A stretch of DNA of 64,000 nt from Flavobacteriaceae bacterium PS02293 (GTDB lineage Bacteria; Bacteroidota; Bacteroidia; Flavobacteriales; Weeksellaceae). Position 1 is the first letter of the stretch; every line of letters begins with the position of its first letter. The notes under the pieces are model-generated. The model was not told the DNA's origin, ran no database searches, and saw nothing but the letters and a program-made list of their open reading frames with translations. The position numbers were made by a program, and so were the translations under genes. The stretch is from contig JASCOV010000005.1 of NCBI GenBank assembly GCA_029960045.1, forward strand, positions 62,001-126,000, given 5' to 3'. Positions 51,105-60,791 of the stretch are shown piece after piece.

Positions 51105-51533
51105 AATCAAAAATATAAATTTCAAATGAAAGCTTATATGATAAAACTTATTTTATTAAGATTCTAAATGAATAACAGCTTGTAATTAGAATCGAAAATC
51201 ACCAAAATAAAATATTTAAACACATTCAATTATAATTGCAAAATATTCAATCATAAAAAGTTAATTATCTAAAAATCATATATTTTAATTTGTAAAATAC
51301 GAATTTAACAATAGAATAATTTCAGAAATTCTTAAATACTTTACTTTTATTACACAAGCCTTTACCGTAATATTGCTAAAGATTTTGAAAACACAAATAA
51401 GTCCTATTTATTTTTAAATAAAAACAAAAATGATGAGAGAGATTCATCAGCCTTTATTTTAATAATAGAGGACAGTACAAAAAAAACTCCACCAAAAAAA
51501 TTGGTGGAGTTTTGATTTATATAATGATTAAGA
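51105..51533. other. 429-base AT-rich gap
   Basis: Contains the terminator of the transketolase operon at its right end. A 10-codon ORF (51430-51462, MMREIHQPLF) is the only short frame; it has no convincing support. Otherwise nothing recognised. Confidence 0.6.
51478..51513 (-). terminator. terminator after the transketolase operon
   Basis: 11-bp stem AACTCCACCAA/TTGGTGGAGTT with T-run on the minus strand, about 20 bases after the stop at 51534. Confidence 0.9.
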
Positions 51534-52487
51534 TTATTTTGTTCTTTCGATAATCTTTTTCACTGCTTTCACTACAGCTTCTGCATCGATTTGATATTTC
51601 TTCATCAATTCAGCTGGTGTTCCAGATTCCCCGAAAGTATCGTGAACCGCTACAAATTCCTGAGGTGTTGGTCTTCTTCTTGCTAAAACTCCAGCAACAG
51701 ATTCTCCTAAACCGCCAAGGTAATTATGCTCTTCAGCAGTAACAATTTTACCAGTTTTTTCTACAGACTTAAGGATAATTTCTTCATCCAAAGGTTTGAT
51801 TGTGTGAATATTGATGATTTCAACCGAAATTCCTTCTTTTTCCAATTCATCCGCAGCCAATAAAGATTCCCAAACCAAATGTCCAGTTGCAACAATGGTT
51901 ACATCTGTACCTTCCTGTAAAAGAATTCCTTTTCCAATTTCGAACGGCATATCTTCTGGAATAAAAACTGGAACTACAGGACGCCCGAATCTCAAATATA
52001 CCGGACCTTCGTGAGCTGCTGCTGCTAATGTTGCTGCTTTAGTTTGATTGTAATCGCAAGGATTGATAACGGTCATCCCAGGAAGCATTTTCATCATTCC
52101 GATATCTTCCAAAACCTGGTGTGTTGCACCATCTTCACCCAAAGTTACACCCGCGTGAGAAGCTGCAATTTTTACATTTTTATTAGAATAAGCAATTGAC
52201 TGACGAATCTGGTCATAAACTCTAGACGTTGCAAAGTTGGCAAAAGTCCCAGCAAAAGGAATCTTTCCGTTAATTGTAAGACCAGCTGCCAAGCCCATCA
52301 TATTTGCCTCAGCAATCCCAGTCTGAAAAAATCTTTCCGGTGCTTTTTCTATGAATTTTTCCATCTTCAAAGAGCCAATCAAATCTGCGCAAAGTGCGAC
52401 AACATTTGGATTTGAATCCGCTAACTCAGCCAAACCAGCCCCGAAGCCTGAACGTGTATCTTTTTTTTCTGTGTATGTATATTTCAT
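51534..52487 (-). CDS. transketolase, C-terminal subunit
   Basis: 317 residues: pyrimidine-binding domain (GAGLAELADSNPNVVALCADL, FFQTGIAEANMMGLAAGL, SHAGVTLGEDGATHQ) and the C-terminal regulatory domain (TVIATGHLVWESLLAADEL and TAEEHNYLGGLGESV). Together with the upstream gene it makes a two-subunit transketolase for the pentose phosphate pathway. It starts 104 bases after the N-terminal subunit's stop. Confidence 0.95.
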   Translation of the reverse strand: MKYTYTEKKDTRSGFGAGLAELADSNPNVVALCADLIGSLKMEKFIEKAPERFFQTGIAEANMMGLAAGLTINGKIPFAGTFANFATSRVYDQIRQSIAYSNKNVKIAASHAGVTLGEDGATHQVLEDIGMMKMLPGMTVINPCDYNQTKAATLAAAAHEGPVYLRFGRPVVPVFIPEDMPFEIGKGILLQEGTDVTIVATGHLVWESLLAADELEKEGISVEIINIHTIKPLDEEIILKSVEKTGKIVTAEEHNYLGGLGESVAGVLARRRPTPQEFVAVHDTFGESGTPAELMKKYQIDAEAVVKAVKKIIERTK

Positions 52488-52560
52488 TATTTTATAATTG
52501 ATGGTTGATAAGTGATAAATGATTTCTAATTTGAATTTTGTGTGACCAAAAGATCATTCA

Positions 52561-52601
52561 TCATTAATAATTTATCATTAATAATTTATCATTAATAATC
52601 A
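52561..52601. repeat. 14-base tandem repeat at the end of the N-subunit gene
   Basis: Nearly three units of ATTAATAATTTATC, running into the stop codon of the N-terminal subunit gene at 52592-52594. It fills part of the spacer between the two transketolase genes. Confidence 0.75.
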
Positions 52602-53443
52602 GCTGGTGCTTCAAGGTATAATTGTTTGAAAGCTGTAGCCAACTGCTCATCATTAGGTGCTTTTCCGTGCCAAGCGTGACTTCCCACCATATAATCTACA
52701 CCACTTCCCATTTCTGTATGAAGTAAAATAGCAACTGGTTTTCCTTTTCCTGTTTCTGATTTTGCCTTGTTCAAAATAGCAATCACAGCTTCCAGATCGT
52801 TGCCATTTTTTTCTTCCAAAACTAACCAGCCAAACGCTTCTAATTTTGCGTGAAGATCTCCTAATGGCAATACATCGTCTGTATCTCCATCAATTTGTCT
52901 TCCGTTATAATCTATGGTAGAAATAATATTATCGACTTTTTTTGCAGCCGCATACATAAAAGCTTCCCAATTTTGACCTTCCTGCAATTCGCCATCACCT
53001 TGAAGTGTGTAAACTAATGAAGTGTCCCCATCCAATTTTTTACCTTGAGCCGCTCCTAAAGCAACTGACAAACCTTGTCCTAAAGATCCTGAAGCAACTC
53101 TGATTCCCGGCAAACCTTCGTGCGTAGTTGGATGACCTTGTAATCTTGAATTCAGTTTTCTGAAAGTTGCCAATTCTGCAACCGGAAAGAATCCAAATCT
53201 GGCCAAAGTGCTATAAAAAACCGGTGAAATATGACCGTTTGAAAGAAAAAATAAATCTTCATTCTTACCTTCCATCGTGAAAGGTAATTTATAATTTAAA
53301 ATTTCCCCATAAAGTGCTACGAAATATTCTGTACAACCAAGAGAACCTCCCGGATGACCGCTGTTTACAGCGTGAACCATTCTAAGAATGTCTCTTCTGA
53401 TCTGCGTTGAAAGGCTTTTCAACTCTTCAATAGATTTGCTCAT
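52592..53443 (-). CDS. transketolase, N-terminal subunit
   Basis: 283 residues: the thiamine-diphosphate-binding half with HAVNSGHPGGSLGCTEYFVALY, SNGHISPVFYSTLARFG, ASGSLGQGLSVALGAAQG and the ThDP motif GDGELQEGQNWEAFMYAA, ending SHAWHGKAPNDEQ. Split transketolases of this kind are common in Bacteroidota and archaea. First gene of a two-gene operon. Confidence 0.95.
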   Translation of the reverse strand: MSKSIEELKSLSTQIRRDILRMVHAVNSGHPGGSLGCTEYFVALYGEILNYKLPFTMEGKNEDLFFLSNGHISPVFYSTLARFGFFPVAELATFRKLNSRLQGHPTTHEGLPGIRVASGSLGQGLSVALGAAQGKKLDGDTSLVYTLQGDGELQEGQNWEAFMYAAAKKVDNIISTIDYNGRQIDGDTDDVLPLGDLHAKLEAFGWLVLEEKNGNDLEAVIAILNKAKSETGKGKPVAILLHTEMGSGVDYMVGSHAWHGKAPNDEQLATAFKQLYLEAPADY

Positions 53444-53562
53444 TATTTAAGATTTAATGTGTTGCGAAAATACAGATTTTTTATGTGTAAATCCAAGTTG
53501 AAAAAAATATAATAATGATAGATTGATAATAATTATGAATTTTCATTAAATAAAATACCGAA

Positions 53563-53593
53563 ACAAAAAAACTCCAATGAAAACATTGGAGTT
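53563..53593 (-). terminator. terminator after the outer-membrane barrel gene
   Basis: 10-bp stem AACTCCAATG/CATTGGAGTT with a minus-strand T-run, 25 bases after the stop. Confidence 0.85.
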
Positions 53594-53617
53594 GATTTAT
53601 TATTAAAAGTGAATTTA

Positions 53618-54142
53618 TTATTTCAGATTAAAATTGAATCCGACTATAACAGCACCTACAGTTTCTTTTCCTGCAATCGGACGATCATCATAATACCCTC
53701 TGTCATATTTACTGGAAACACTTTGATAACCTACATATAATTCACCAACAGGTAAGTTATACATAAATTTTGGAACAGCGTAAAGACCTCCATTCACATT
53801 ATCAGCAGTCGAAATAGCATAACCTAAATCTAAACCTACTGCTATCGGCGCTCCAGAAAAAGAGTACTTACCTGTAACTGCTACCGGAATAAATCCGAAA
53901 TCATCACCTTTGTAAGATCCACCTGCATAATTATAGCTTTTAGCAATATAATGAGAATATCCTGTAGCAACACCTAAATCAAAACCTTTTGCTAAATTCC
54001 ATCTGTACGCAGCATCTAAGCCTAAAGTAAAATCCGAGTTACCAGTTGTTGGCGCACCAATATGTGCTCCTAATTTAAAACCTTCCTGCGCTTGGGTAAA
54101 ACCAAATACTGCAATAGCTGCAGCTAAAAATATCTTTTTCAT
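53618..54142 (-). CDS. small outer-membrane beta-barrel protein
   Basis: 174 residues. Signal peptide about 1-18 (GFTQAQ). The rest alternates polar and hydrophobic residues in strands rich in G, Y and F (FTLGLDAAYRWNLAKGFDLGVATGYSHY in blocks), with short turns, and ends in an aromatic/hydrophobic strand VGFNFNLK, as in eight-stranded barrels. No enzyme motif. A structural or adhesive role is possible. Confidence 0.8.
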   Translation of the reverse strand: MKKIFLAAAIAVFGFTQAQEGFKLGAHIGAPTTGNSDFTLGLDAAYRWNLAKGFDLGVATGYSHYIAKSYNYAGGSYKGDDFGFIPVAVTGKYSFSGAPIAVGLDLGYAISTADNVNGGLYAVPKFMYNLPVGELYVGYQSVSSKYDRGYYDDRPIAGKETVGAVIVGFNFNLK

Positions 54143-54200
54143 AGTTTATAAAATTAAATTTTCATACAAAGCTTACCAAGTTCTGTACCAAAATGAAATC

Positions 54201-55148
54201 TTACTTTCTTTCAACGCTGTTATAAGCCATAATAATTTTCTTAACAACAGGATGTCTTACTACATCTTCTTCGGTCAAATGCACAAATCCAATTTCTTCT
54301 ACATCTTTCAAAATGGTCATAGATTCCTTGAGTCCAGACTGTTGATTTTTCGGTAAATCTATTTGGCTTGGATCGCCCGTGATGATGAATTTTGCATTCA
54401 TTCCCATTCTTGTCAGGAACATTTTCATTTGGGAATGTGTGGTGTTCTGAGCTTCATCTAAGATTACAAAAGCTTCATCAAGAGTTCTTCCTCTCATAAA
54501 CGCTAATGGCGCAACTTCGATGATTCTTTTCTCCATATAACCTTCCAGTTTTTCGTGCGGAATCATATCTCTCAAAGCATCATAAAGAGGTTGCATGTAT
54601 GGATCCAATTTTTCTTTAAGATCGCCAGGAAGAAAACCGAGACTTTCGCCAGCTTCTACAGCAGGTCTTGTCAAAATAATTCTTTTGACTTCTTTATCAC
54701 GAAGTGCTCTTACAGCTAATGCAACACTTGTGTAGGTCTTTCCCGTTCCAGCCGGACCGATTGCAAAAACCATATCTTTCTTCTCAGAAACTTTCACTAA
54801 TTTCTTAAGATTGGTTGTTTTTGCTTTGATAACTTTCCCGTTGACACCTTTTACAATGATGTCCTGATCAAATACCAATTGTTTTTCTGAATCGTCTTTT
54901 AGCTTAAGGAGAGATTCCAATTGTTTTATTTCGATAGAATTGTGCTTAGAAATATAATCTGAAATATCGTCCAATTTTTTCTTCAACAAGTCCAAAGTTT
55001 CTCTGTTTCCCATTGCGAAAACAAAGTTGTCTCTGCCTGTGATTTTGAGTGTTGGAAAGCTGGATTTTATCAGATTGAAATTCTGATTCTGAACACCGTA
55101 AAACGTTTTGGTGTTTATGCCTTCGAGTTCATAATTTATTTCGAACAT
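54201..55148 (-). CDS. phoH: PhoH family ATPase
   Basis: 315 residues. An N-terminal KH-like region (about 30-75), then the PhoH ATPase with Walker A GPAGTGKT (131-138), RPAVEAGESLGFLPGDL, AFVILDEAQNTTHSQMKMFLTRMG (Walker B) and ITGDPSQIDLPKNQQSGL. Cytosolic; the family is linked to RNA metabolism and ribosome maturation. Divergent from the SAM hydroxide adenosyltransferase gene with about 100 bases between. Confidence 0.94.
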   Translation of the reverse strand: MFEINYELEGINTKTFYGVQNQNFNLIKSSFPTLKITGRDNFVFAMGNRETLDLLKKKLDDISDYISKHNSIEIKQLESLLKLKDDSEKQLVFDQDIIVKGVNGKVIKAKTTNLKKLVKVSEKKDMVFAIGPAGTGKTYTSVALAVRALRDKEVKRIILTRPAVEAGESLGFLPGDLKEKLDPYMQPLYDALRDMIPHEKLEGYMEKRIIEVAPLAFMRGRTLDEAFVILDEAQNTTHSQMKMFLTRMGMNAKFIITGDPSQIDLPKNQQSGLKESMTILKDVEEIGFVHLTEEDVVRHPVVKKIIMAYNSVERK

Positions 55149-55225
55149 AAATAATATTAGTGGTTAGTCTAACAAATATATGAATAGATTTGATACGATA
55201 TTAGTCTTTAAAAATTGAATTATAT

Positions 55226-55233
55226 TAAATTTG
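55226..55233 (+). promoter_or_regulatory. -7 box of the SAM hydroxide adenosyltransferase gene
   Basis: TAAATTTG, an exact TAnnTTTG match 16 bases before the ATG at 55250. Confidence 0.5.
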
Positions 55234-55249
55234 CAACAAATAATAGAAT

Positions 55250-56077
55250 ATGTCAGTTATCACCCTCACTTCAGATTACGGACTTGTGGACCATCGTGTT
55301 GCAAGTATGAAAGGTAAAATCCTAAGCTGGAGCGAGGAAGTAAAAGTAGTTGACATCACACATAACATTACGGCTTACAATCTTTTACAAACAGCTTACA
55401 TCGTCCGGAATGCTTATAAATTCTTCCCAGAAGGCAGCATTCATATTATTGCCGTGGATAGCTTTTATCACAAATCGAGGAAAAATATCATTGCAAAAAT
55501 AGACGGACATTACTTTATTTCTGCTGATAATGGGATTACTAATCTGATGTTTTTCGATATTAAGCCGGAAGCTATTTATGAAATTACTTTGAATAACCGA
55601 TTTGACGATAAGGTTATTTTTCCTGCTACTGAAATCTTTGTCCCTGCAGCAATGCATCTTTACAAAGGCGGACTTCCTGAAGTTATTGGAAGGAAAATTA
55701 AATCAATAAAAGATGTTTCTTTCCCAAGAGCAATTTACAACGAGAATGAAAGAATGATCATTGGAGAAGTTATGTATATTGATAATTTCGGAAATGTGGT
55801 TTCTAATATTAGCAGGAAGTTCTTTGAGAAATATGCTTCTATTTCTGAAAAATTCACGGTTAAATTCAGGAATATTGTTTCCTCCAAAGTATTAGATCAA
55901 TACACAGATGTTGTGACAGATTGGGAGAGGGAACAGGAATCTCATGGAAAATCATCAGTAATCTTTAATGATGCCGACCTATTGGAAATTACAATCTATA
56001 AAGGCAATGCTTCAAACGGCGCCTCTTCTCTTTTTGGAATGAATACCGGCGAAAAAATCTATGTAGAATTTGAATAA
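55250..56077 (+). CDS. SAM hydroxide adenosyltransferase (DUF62) family protein
   Basis: 275 residues. DUF62 pattern: ITLTSDYGLVDHRVASMKGKI at the start, VVDITHNITAYNLLQTAYIVRNAYKFFPEGS in blocks, ISADNGITNLMF, and the C-terminal beta barrel with MYIDNFGNVVSNIS and YKGNASNGASSLFGMN. The family hydrolyses S-adenosylmethionine to adenosine and methionine with water as nucleophile; fluorinase is a relative. No signal peptide. Shares a bidirectional terminator with the peptidase gene. Confidence 0.92.
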   Translation: MSVITLTSDYGLVDHRVASMKGKILSWSEEVKVVDITHNITAYNLLQTAYIVRNAYKFFPEGSIHIIAVDSFYHKSRKNIIAKIDGHYFISADNGITNLMFFDIKPEAIYEITLNNRFDDKVIFPATEIFVPAAMHLYKGGLPEVIGRKIKSIKDVSFPRAIYNENERMIIGEVMYIDNFGNVVSNISRKFFEKYASISEKFTVKFRNIVSSKVLDQYTDVVTDWEREQESHGKSSVIFNDADLLEITIYKGNASNGASSLFGMNTGEKIYVEFE

Positions 56078-56079
56078 AA

Positions 56080-56103
56080 AAAACCGACATCGCTGTCGGT
56101 TTT
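56080..56103. terminator. bidirectional terminator
   Basis: 10-bp stem AAAACCGACA/TGTCGGTTTT, 4-base loop, A-run before and T-run after, between convergent genes. Confidence 0.9.
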
Positions 56104-56128
56104 AATATTTAGTGATTTAAAATAATCA

Positions 56129-58270
56129 TTATTGTTTGATTAGTTTTTTACTGAAACTGTCATTCGCTGTTTTGATTTTTACAACGTAGTTTCCTGTTTT
56201 AAGTTTAGAAACATCGAATGTATTTTTAGATAAACTTTCTGCTTCAAATTGTTTTACCAATTTTCCTGAAATATCATAAACTTCAACCGCAGTTATTTTA
56301 TTAATTCCATTCAAAGTGAATTGGTTTTTAACTGGATTTGGAGATAATGAGATATCTTTAGAATTAGTTACATCATCTACCGCAAGCACTGTACAGCTAA
56401 AGTTAGCTTTGAAACCTGAAGCTGTTGCCCCTGTACTAGATCTAAATGTGATAGTAATAGCTCCTGTAGAGTGTGTAGATTCAAAATCAGGAGGTAAAGT
56501 ACTTCCTGAGATTGTACCTTGGAAAGGAACTCCAGTTGTTAAACCATTCCTTACAATAATATAATCACCTGCATTGATATTAAAATCAGTGAAAGATATT
56601 TTTAGTTTTTGAGAAGGATCATTTGGATAGAATGTTTTTGTCCAGTTCTCATTATTAGAATAGTTACCGTTGTCTCCACCAGTATCTGTAATTGTTTTAC
56701 CACACCAGTTGTCTCCCGTTAACACAACCAATGATCTTTGGTATAAAGGAGAACAATCTGTTCCAACTTCCACTTTATAAAATACATTGGCTGTAAGGTC
56801 TGTAACGTTGAACACTTTTGTATTTGTAGTTCCGGACTTTACAATTGTACCATCCATCGTAGAAACTCTATACTTCCAAGAAGTAGCTGTATTATCTGTG
56901 ATTGTAACTGTAGCAGCAGTTTCTGTCACATTGGTCACAGTCATATTAGTCAAAGTCACATCGCAAGATTTGGAACAATCGCCACTCATACAAGCATAGC
57001 TGTCAATTGTTTGTCTGATCAAATCTCCTGGTTGAGGACCAAAACCGTTTGCAAAACTGATTCCAACAGAACTCACAAGGTGACAATAACTCATAATAGT
57101 TCCTTTCGTTGTCGTAGGAAGTGGTCCGGTACAACCTTCGTCATTTCCTGATGCTGGTCCACAACCATCAATAGCTGTGTTATTTCCATTCCAAGCACAA
57201 GCGTGTGTATGTGGAGAACCAAGATTATGTCCCATCTCGTGTGTCATAGCTTCGATATTCCAGGAATATGTAGGCACCGCAATATTTTGTGCATTCACAC
57301 CACAGTATGAGTATCTGTAAGTTCCACATAATGCATCCACATACGCAACACTTGTAGTTGCTGGATTTCTTAACAATTGCGCAATATCTCCGTTGAAAGT
57401 AGTTCTGGCTGTTCTAAACTGGCTAAGAATAGTCCCAGGCTGTCCAGAGTAAGGATCTGTAGCAGTCCAAACATAAATAGAGCTGATTGCCATATTTACA
57501 TTTTCATTATCGTATAAAGTTTTTACATTATTAAATAATGCGGTTACCCAGTTCGTTGTAGTAGTTGTATTGGAACCGTTTTGAGTATAAGGACCAAAGC
57601 CTACTTCAAAATAAACTCTGATACAATTTGCAGTCAGTTTATTGGCTGTTTTTTTATTCGGATCGAAAGAAATTTTCTTTGCAGCGTTTTCCGGAAGTTG
57701 ATCCGCACCACAAGTAAATGGATTCTTATCTTTTAGCTTATAATCGCTGTAAGAAACAAAATCCTGTGTGTTTTTCGTTTTTCCTAAAACAATATTTCCA
57801 AACTCGTTTGTAGAAGCAACACCTACAACATCATTATCAAAGAAACTAAAAGCCACTACAGAGCTATTATCTCCTTTTATAATTCCTTGGTAATAAACAC
57901 CTGCCGTGTAAGCTTTGATTCCTTTGTCTGTCTCCACCTGAAAGTCATTTGTAAGAATATTATTTCTAACAAGTTCCACTGTAACTTCACGATCTTCGAA
58001 TGGAAAAGTAAGTTCCATCGCTTGTGGTTTTTCATTCACAATGGTTAGTAATTCCGAAGGTTTCAACTGCATTACCGTTACATCTGATGCTTCATTTTTA
58101 TAAATGACCGCATTTTTGGAAGCAACATCTTTTGTAAAGGGGCTAAACTTCACAAAAGTTCTGTTTTTCGACTTCTGATCTGCTACTTTCTGAGCAATTG
58201 GTTTCAGAGTTTGCGAAAAACCTAAAACAACCATTCCTACTGAAAATAGTAGCTGTAAAATTCTCTTCAT
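56129..58270 (-). CDS. secreted M12-type zinc metallopeptidase with T9SS sorting domain (paralogue A)
   Basis: 713 residues. Signal peptide about 1-19 (GFSQ); propeptide to about 210; then a reprolysin-like catalytic domain with the extended zinc motif HEMGHNLGSPH (H344, E345, H348, H354) and the Met-turn in GTIMSYCHL. Several cysteines suggest disulfides. After it come an Fn3-like module (about 430-515), a CUB-like module (about 520-625) and a type A sorting domain (ISLSPNPVKNQF to the end). Exported by the type IX system. A close paralogue lies 223 bases upstream. Confidence 0.93.
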   Translation of the reverse strand: MKRILQLLFSVGMVVLGFSQTLKPIAQKVADQKSKNRTFVKFSPFTKDVASKNAVIYKNEASDVTVMQLKPSELLTIVNEKPQAMELTFPFEDREVTVELVRNNILTNDFQVETDKGIKAYTAGVYYQGIIKGDNSSVVAFSFFDNDVVGVASTNEFGNIVLGKTKNTQDFVSYSDYKLKDKNPFTCGADQLPENAAKKISFDPNKKTANKLTANCIRVYFEVGFGPYTQNGSNTTTTTNWVTALFNNVKTLYDNENVNMAISSIYVWTATDPYSGQPGTILSQFRTARTTFNGDIAQLLRNPATTSVAYVDALCGTYRYSYCGVNAQNIAVPTYSWNIEAMTHEMGHNLGSPHTHACAWNGNNTAIDGCGPASGNDEGCTGPLPTTTKGTIMSYCHLVSSVGISFANGFGPQPGDLIRQTIDSYACMSGDCSKSCDVTLTNMTVTNVTETAATVTITDNTATSWKYRVSTMDGTIVKSGTTNTKVFNVTDLTANVFYKVEVGTDCSPLYQRSLVVLTGDNWCGKTITDTGGDNGNYSNNENWTKTFYPNDPSQKLKISFTDFNINAGDYIIVRNGLTTGVPFQGTISGSTLPPDFESTHSTGAITITFRSSTGATASGFKANFSCTVLAVDDVTNSKDISLSPNPVKNQFTLNGINKITAVEVYDISGKLVKQFEAESLSKNTFDVSKLKTGNYVVKIKTANDSFSKKLIKQ

Positions 58271-58444
58271 AATATTTAATTAAATTTATAATACAAAAAA
58301 AGCGTTTTTTTTTCAAATTTCGTTTCAATATTCAAATTTTAACTATTTTATAATAATTAAAATAATATTGTAATATCATTTTATATTCTTCAAAAACAGA
58401 AAATTATTTTATTAAAGTTTTAATTGTATCGTTTTTATTCAAAA

Positions 58445-58477
58445 AAAATAGCCAAATTTTTATTTTTGGCTATTTTT
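58445..58477 (-). terminator. terminator after peptidase paralogue B
   Basis: 12-bp stem AAAATAGCCAAA/TTTGGCTATTTT and a T-run on the minus strand, 17 bases after the stop. Confidence 0.85.
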
Positions 58478-58493
58478 AATTAATGACGAATTT

Positions 58494-60641
58494 TTATTCC
58501 TTAATTAGTTTTTTACTGAAAGTTTCTTTTTCAGTTTTAATTAATATTACATAGTTTCCAGTTTTCAGTTTAGAAACATCATAACTGTTTTTTGAAACCG
58601 AATTTGCATCAAACGTTTTAATCAACTTCCCGGAATTATCAAAAACCTTCACAGATTCAATTTTATCAGACCCATCTATTTTGAAATGGCTTTTCACAGG
58701 ATTTGGAGAAATCAAAACTGAATTATCTTTATTAATATCAGAAACACTCAAGTTGGTACAAGAAAAATTAGCAATCCATCCAGCTGTTGTAAGATAACTA
58801 TCGGATTTGAAGATAACTGTAATTGCACCAGTCGCATCCGTAGAAGTAAACGAACCCGGATTGGAAGTTCCCGTCAGATTATTTCCTCCAGAAAAAATTG
58901 GAGATGTTGCACTTGCACCATTTCTGATAGTCATAAAATCATAACCATCTTCAAGATTAAAACTACTGAAAGTCAACTTTAATTTTTGTCCAGCAGAATC
59001 CGGATAAAAGGTTTTTACAAAATTTTCGGCATCAGAATAATTTCCTGTAGTTCCGCCAGAATCTGTAAATGTTTTACCACACCAATCATCATTAGTCAAA
59101 AACATATCGCTAGTTTGGAAAGCATTTTCGCCTGCACAAGAAGTTCCGATTAATAATTTATAATAAGTATTTGAACTCAAGTCATTGGCTGTAATCACTT
59201 TAGCAGTCGTTGTTCCTGATTTAACAATCGTTCCATCCATCTTCGTCACTCTGTATTTCCAAGATGTGGATGTATTATCTGTAATTGTTGCCGAAAACCC
59301 GGTTTTAGTTATAGAATTAAAAGTAACCGCAGACACTGTGACAGCACAAGTATTAAGACAATCCGTCCCCAAACAAGCTTTAGTATCTACAAGCGTTCTG
59401 ATCAATGCAGCCGGCTGAGGTCCAAATCCATTTGCAAAACTGATCCCAACATTCAAGTGACAATAACTCATAATAGTACCTTTGGAAGGAATTGGTCCGG
59501 AGCAACCTTCGTCATAACCAGCAGCCGGCCCACAACCGTCAATTGCTGTATTATTACCATTCCAAGCGCAACCGTGCGTGTGAGGTGAACCAAGAGAATG
59601 TCCCATCTCGTGCGTCATTGCACCAATTGTCCAAGAATATGTCGGAACATTAGAATAACTTTGGTCGATTCCGGAATATGCGTGTTTATAACTTGTACAA
59701 AGAGAATTAAGGTAAGCAACACTTGTCGTAGAAGGCGCATTGACCAAGTGAGCAAGGTCACCATCAAATGTTGGTCTGTTTGCACTGAATGCTTCCAAAT
59801 TGGCGTTATAATCTCCATTGTAAGGATCAGCCGTTGTCCAAATGAAGATTTTCTTGAGTGTCATTTTAACGCCATCATTTACATACAAAGTATTGATGTT
59901 ATTATGAACAGCTGTTATCCAGTTTGTAGTCGTAGTTACATTAGAACCATTATTTTTATATGGTTGATTTGCAACTTCATAATACATTCTCACACAATTG
60001 GTAGTTTCCAATGGCGCTTTTGCTTTTGGATCAAATGATATTTTTTGTCTTTGATTTTGCATCAACTCATCTGTAGCACAGAGGAAAGTGCTTTTACCTT
60101 TCAGTTTAAAATCATCATAAACTACAAAATCTTCGGAATCAATAGCTTTTCCAAGAACAATGTTTCCACCGTCTTTTACAGAAGCAATTCCTATGACATC
60201 ATTATCAAAAAAGCTAAATGCAACTACAGAATTAACATCATTTTTGATAATTCCTCTGTAATAAACACCCGGCGAATAATTAGTCACTTTTCCTTTATCT
60301 GTCTCAACATTAAATCCGCTAGAGAAAATATCAACTTTAACCAATTCTACAGTTATTTCTCCATTTTCGAAAGGATAATTCAATTCAAGAGCTTGTGGTT
60401 TTTGACTGATGATTTGCGAAAGCTGAGATTTGTTTAATTTCAAAACCGAAATATCCTTTGCAGCCTGTTGGTATTTTACCTGTTTTTGAGTGGAATTTTC
60501 TTTCTCAAAAAGAGTCAATTTTTCAAAATTCACTTTTCTGGTGTGGGAATCCGCAATTTCCTTAGCAACAGGTTTTAACGATTGTGCAAAACCTAAAAAA
60601 CCAAGAAGAACAGCAAATAACAGTTGTAATTGTGTTTTCAT
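58494..60641 (-). CDS. secreted M12-type zinc metallopeptidase with T9SS sorting domain (paralogue B)
   Basis: 715 residues with the same domain order as its neighbour: signal peptide (about 1-19, GFAQ), propeptide, catalytic domain with HEMGHSLGSPH at 344-354 and KGTIMSYCHL, Fn3-like and CUB-like modules, and a type A tail from VLISPNPVKSHF. The two proteins align over their whole length with nearly identical catalytic blocks, a tandem duplication. Each has its own terminator, so they are probably expressed separately. Confidence 0.93.
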   Translation of the reverse strand: MKTQLQLLFAVLLGFLGFAQSLKPVAKEIADSHTRKVNFEKLTLFEKENSTQKQVKYQQAAKDISVLKLNKSQLSQIISQKPQALELNYPFENGEITVELVKVDIFSSGFNVETDKGKVTNYSPGVYYRGIIKNDVNSVVAFSFFDNDVIGIASVKDGGNIVLGKAIDSEDFVVYDDFKLKGKSTFLCATDELMQNQRQKISFDPKAKAPLETTNCVRMYYEVANQPYKNNGSNVTTTTNWITAVHNNINTLYVNDGVKMTLKKIFIWTTADPYNGDYNANLEAFSANRPTFDGDLAHLVNAPSTTSVAYLNSLCTSYKHAYSGIDQSYSNVPTYSWTIGAMTHEMGHSLGSPHTHGCAWNGNNTAIDGCGPAAGYDEGCSGPIPSKGTIMSYCHLNVGISFANGFGPQPAALIRTLVDTKACLGTDCLNTCAVTVSAVTFNSITKTGFSATITDNTSTSWKYRVTKMDGTIVKSGTTTAKVITANDLSSNTYYKLLIGTSCAGENAFQTSDMFLTNDDWCGKTFTDSGGTTGNYSDAENFVKTFYPDSAGQKLKLTFSSFNLEDGYDFMTIRNGASATSPIFSGGNNLTGTSNPGSFTSTDATGAITVIFKSDSYLTTAGWIANFSCTNLSVSDINKDNSVLISPNPVKSHFKIDGSDKIESVKVFDNSGKLIKTFDANSVSKNSYDVSKLKTGNYVILIKTEKETFSKKLIKE

Positions 60642-60769
60642 AATTTTATTATTATTTTTTACAAAAGAAACATTTTTTATTTAAATTCATTAACATTATC
60701 TCAATTTTAACATCAATTCTTCAAAATACACATATCTAATTCTTTATTTTTTCTTCTATCAATAAAAAG

Positions 60770-60777
60770 TATCTTTG
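60770..60777 (+). promoter_or_regulatory. -7 box of hemJ
   Basis: TATCTTTG, an exact TAnnTTTG match 14 bases before the ATG at 60792. Confidence 0.55.
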
Positions 60778-60791
60778 CAAAAAATTCCCCG

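Noticed and set aside
51430..51462. 10-codon ORF
   Set aside because: No promoter, no ribosome-site signal, no distinctive sequence.
52561..52601. Possible CRISPR-like repeat
   Set aside because: Simple contiguous 14-base tandem units without spacers.
59598..60038. 146-codon ORF opposite peptidase paralogue B
   Set aside because: Antisense shadow with cysteine-rich random composition.
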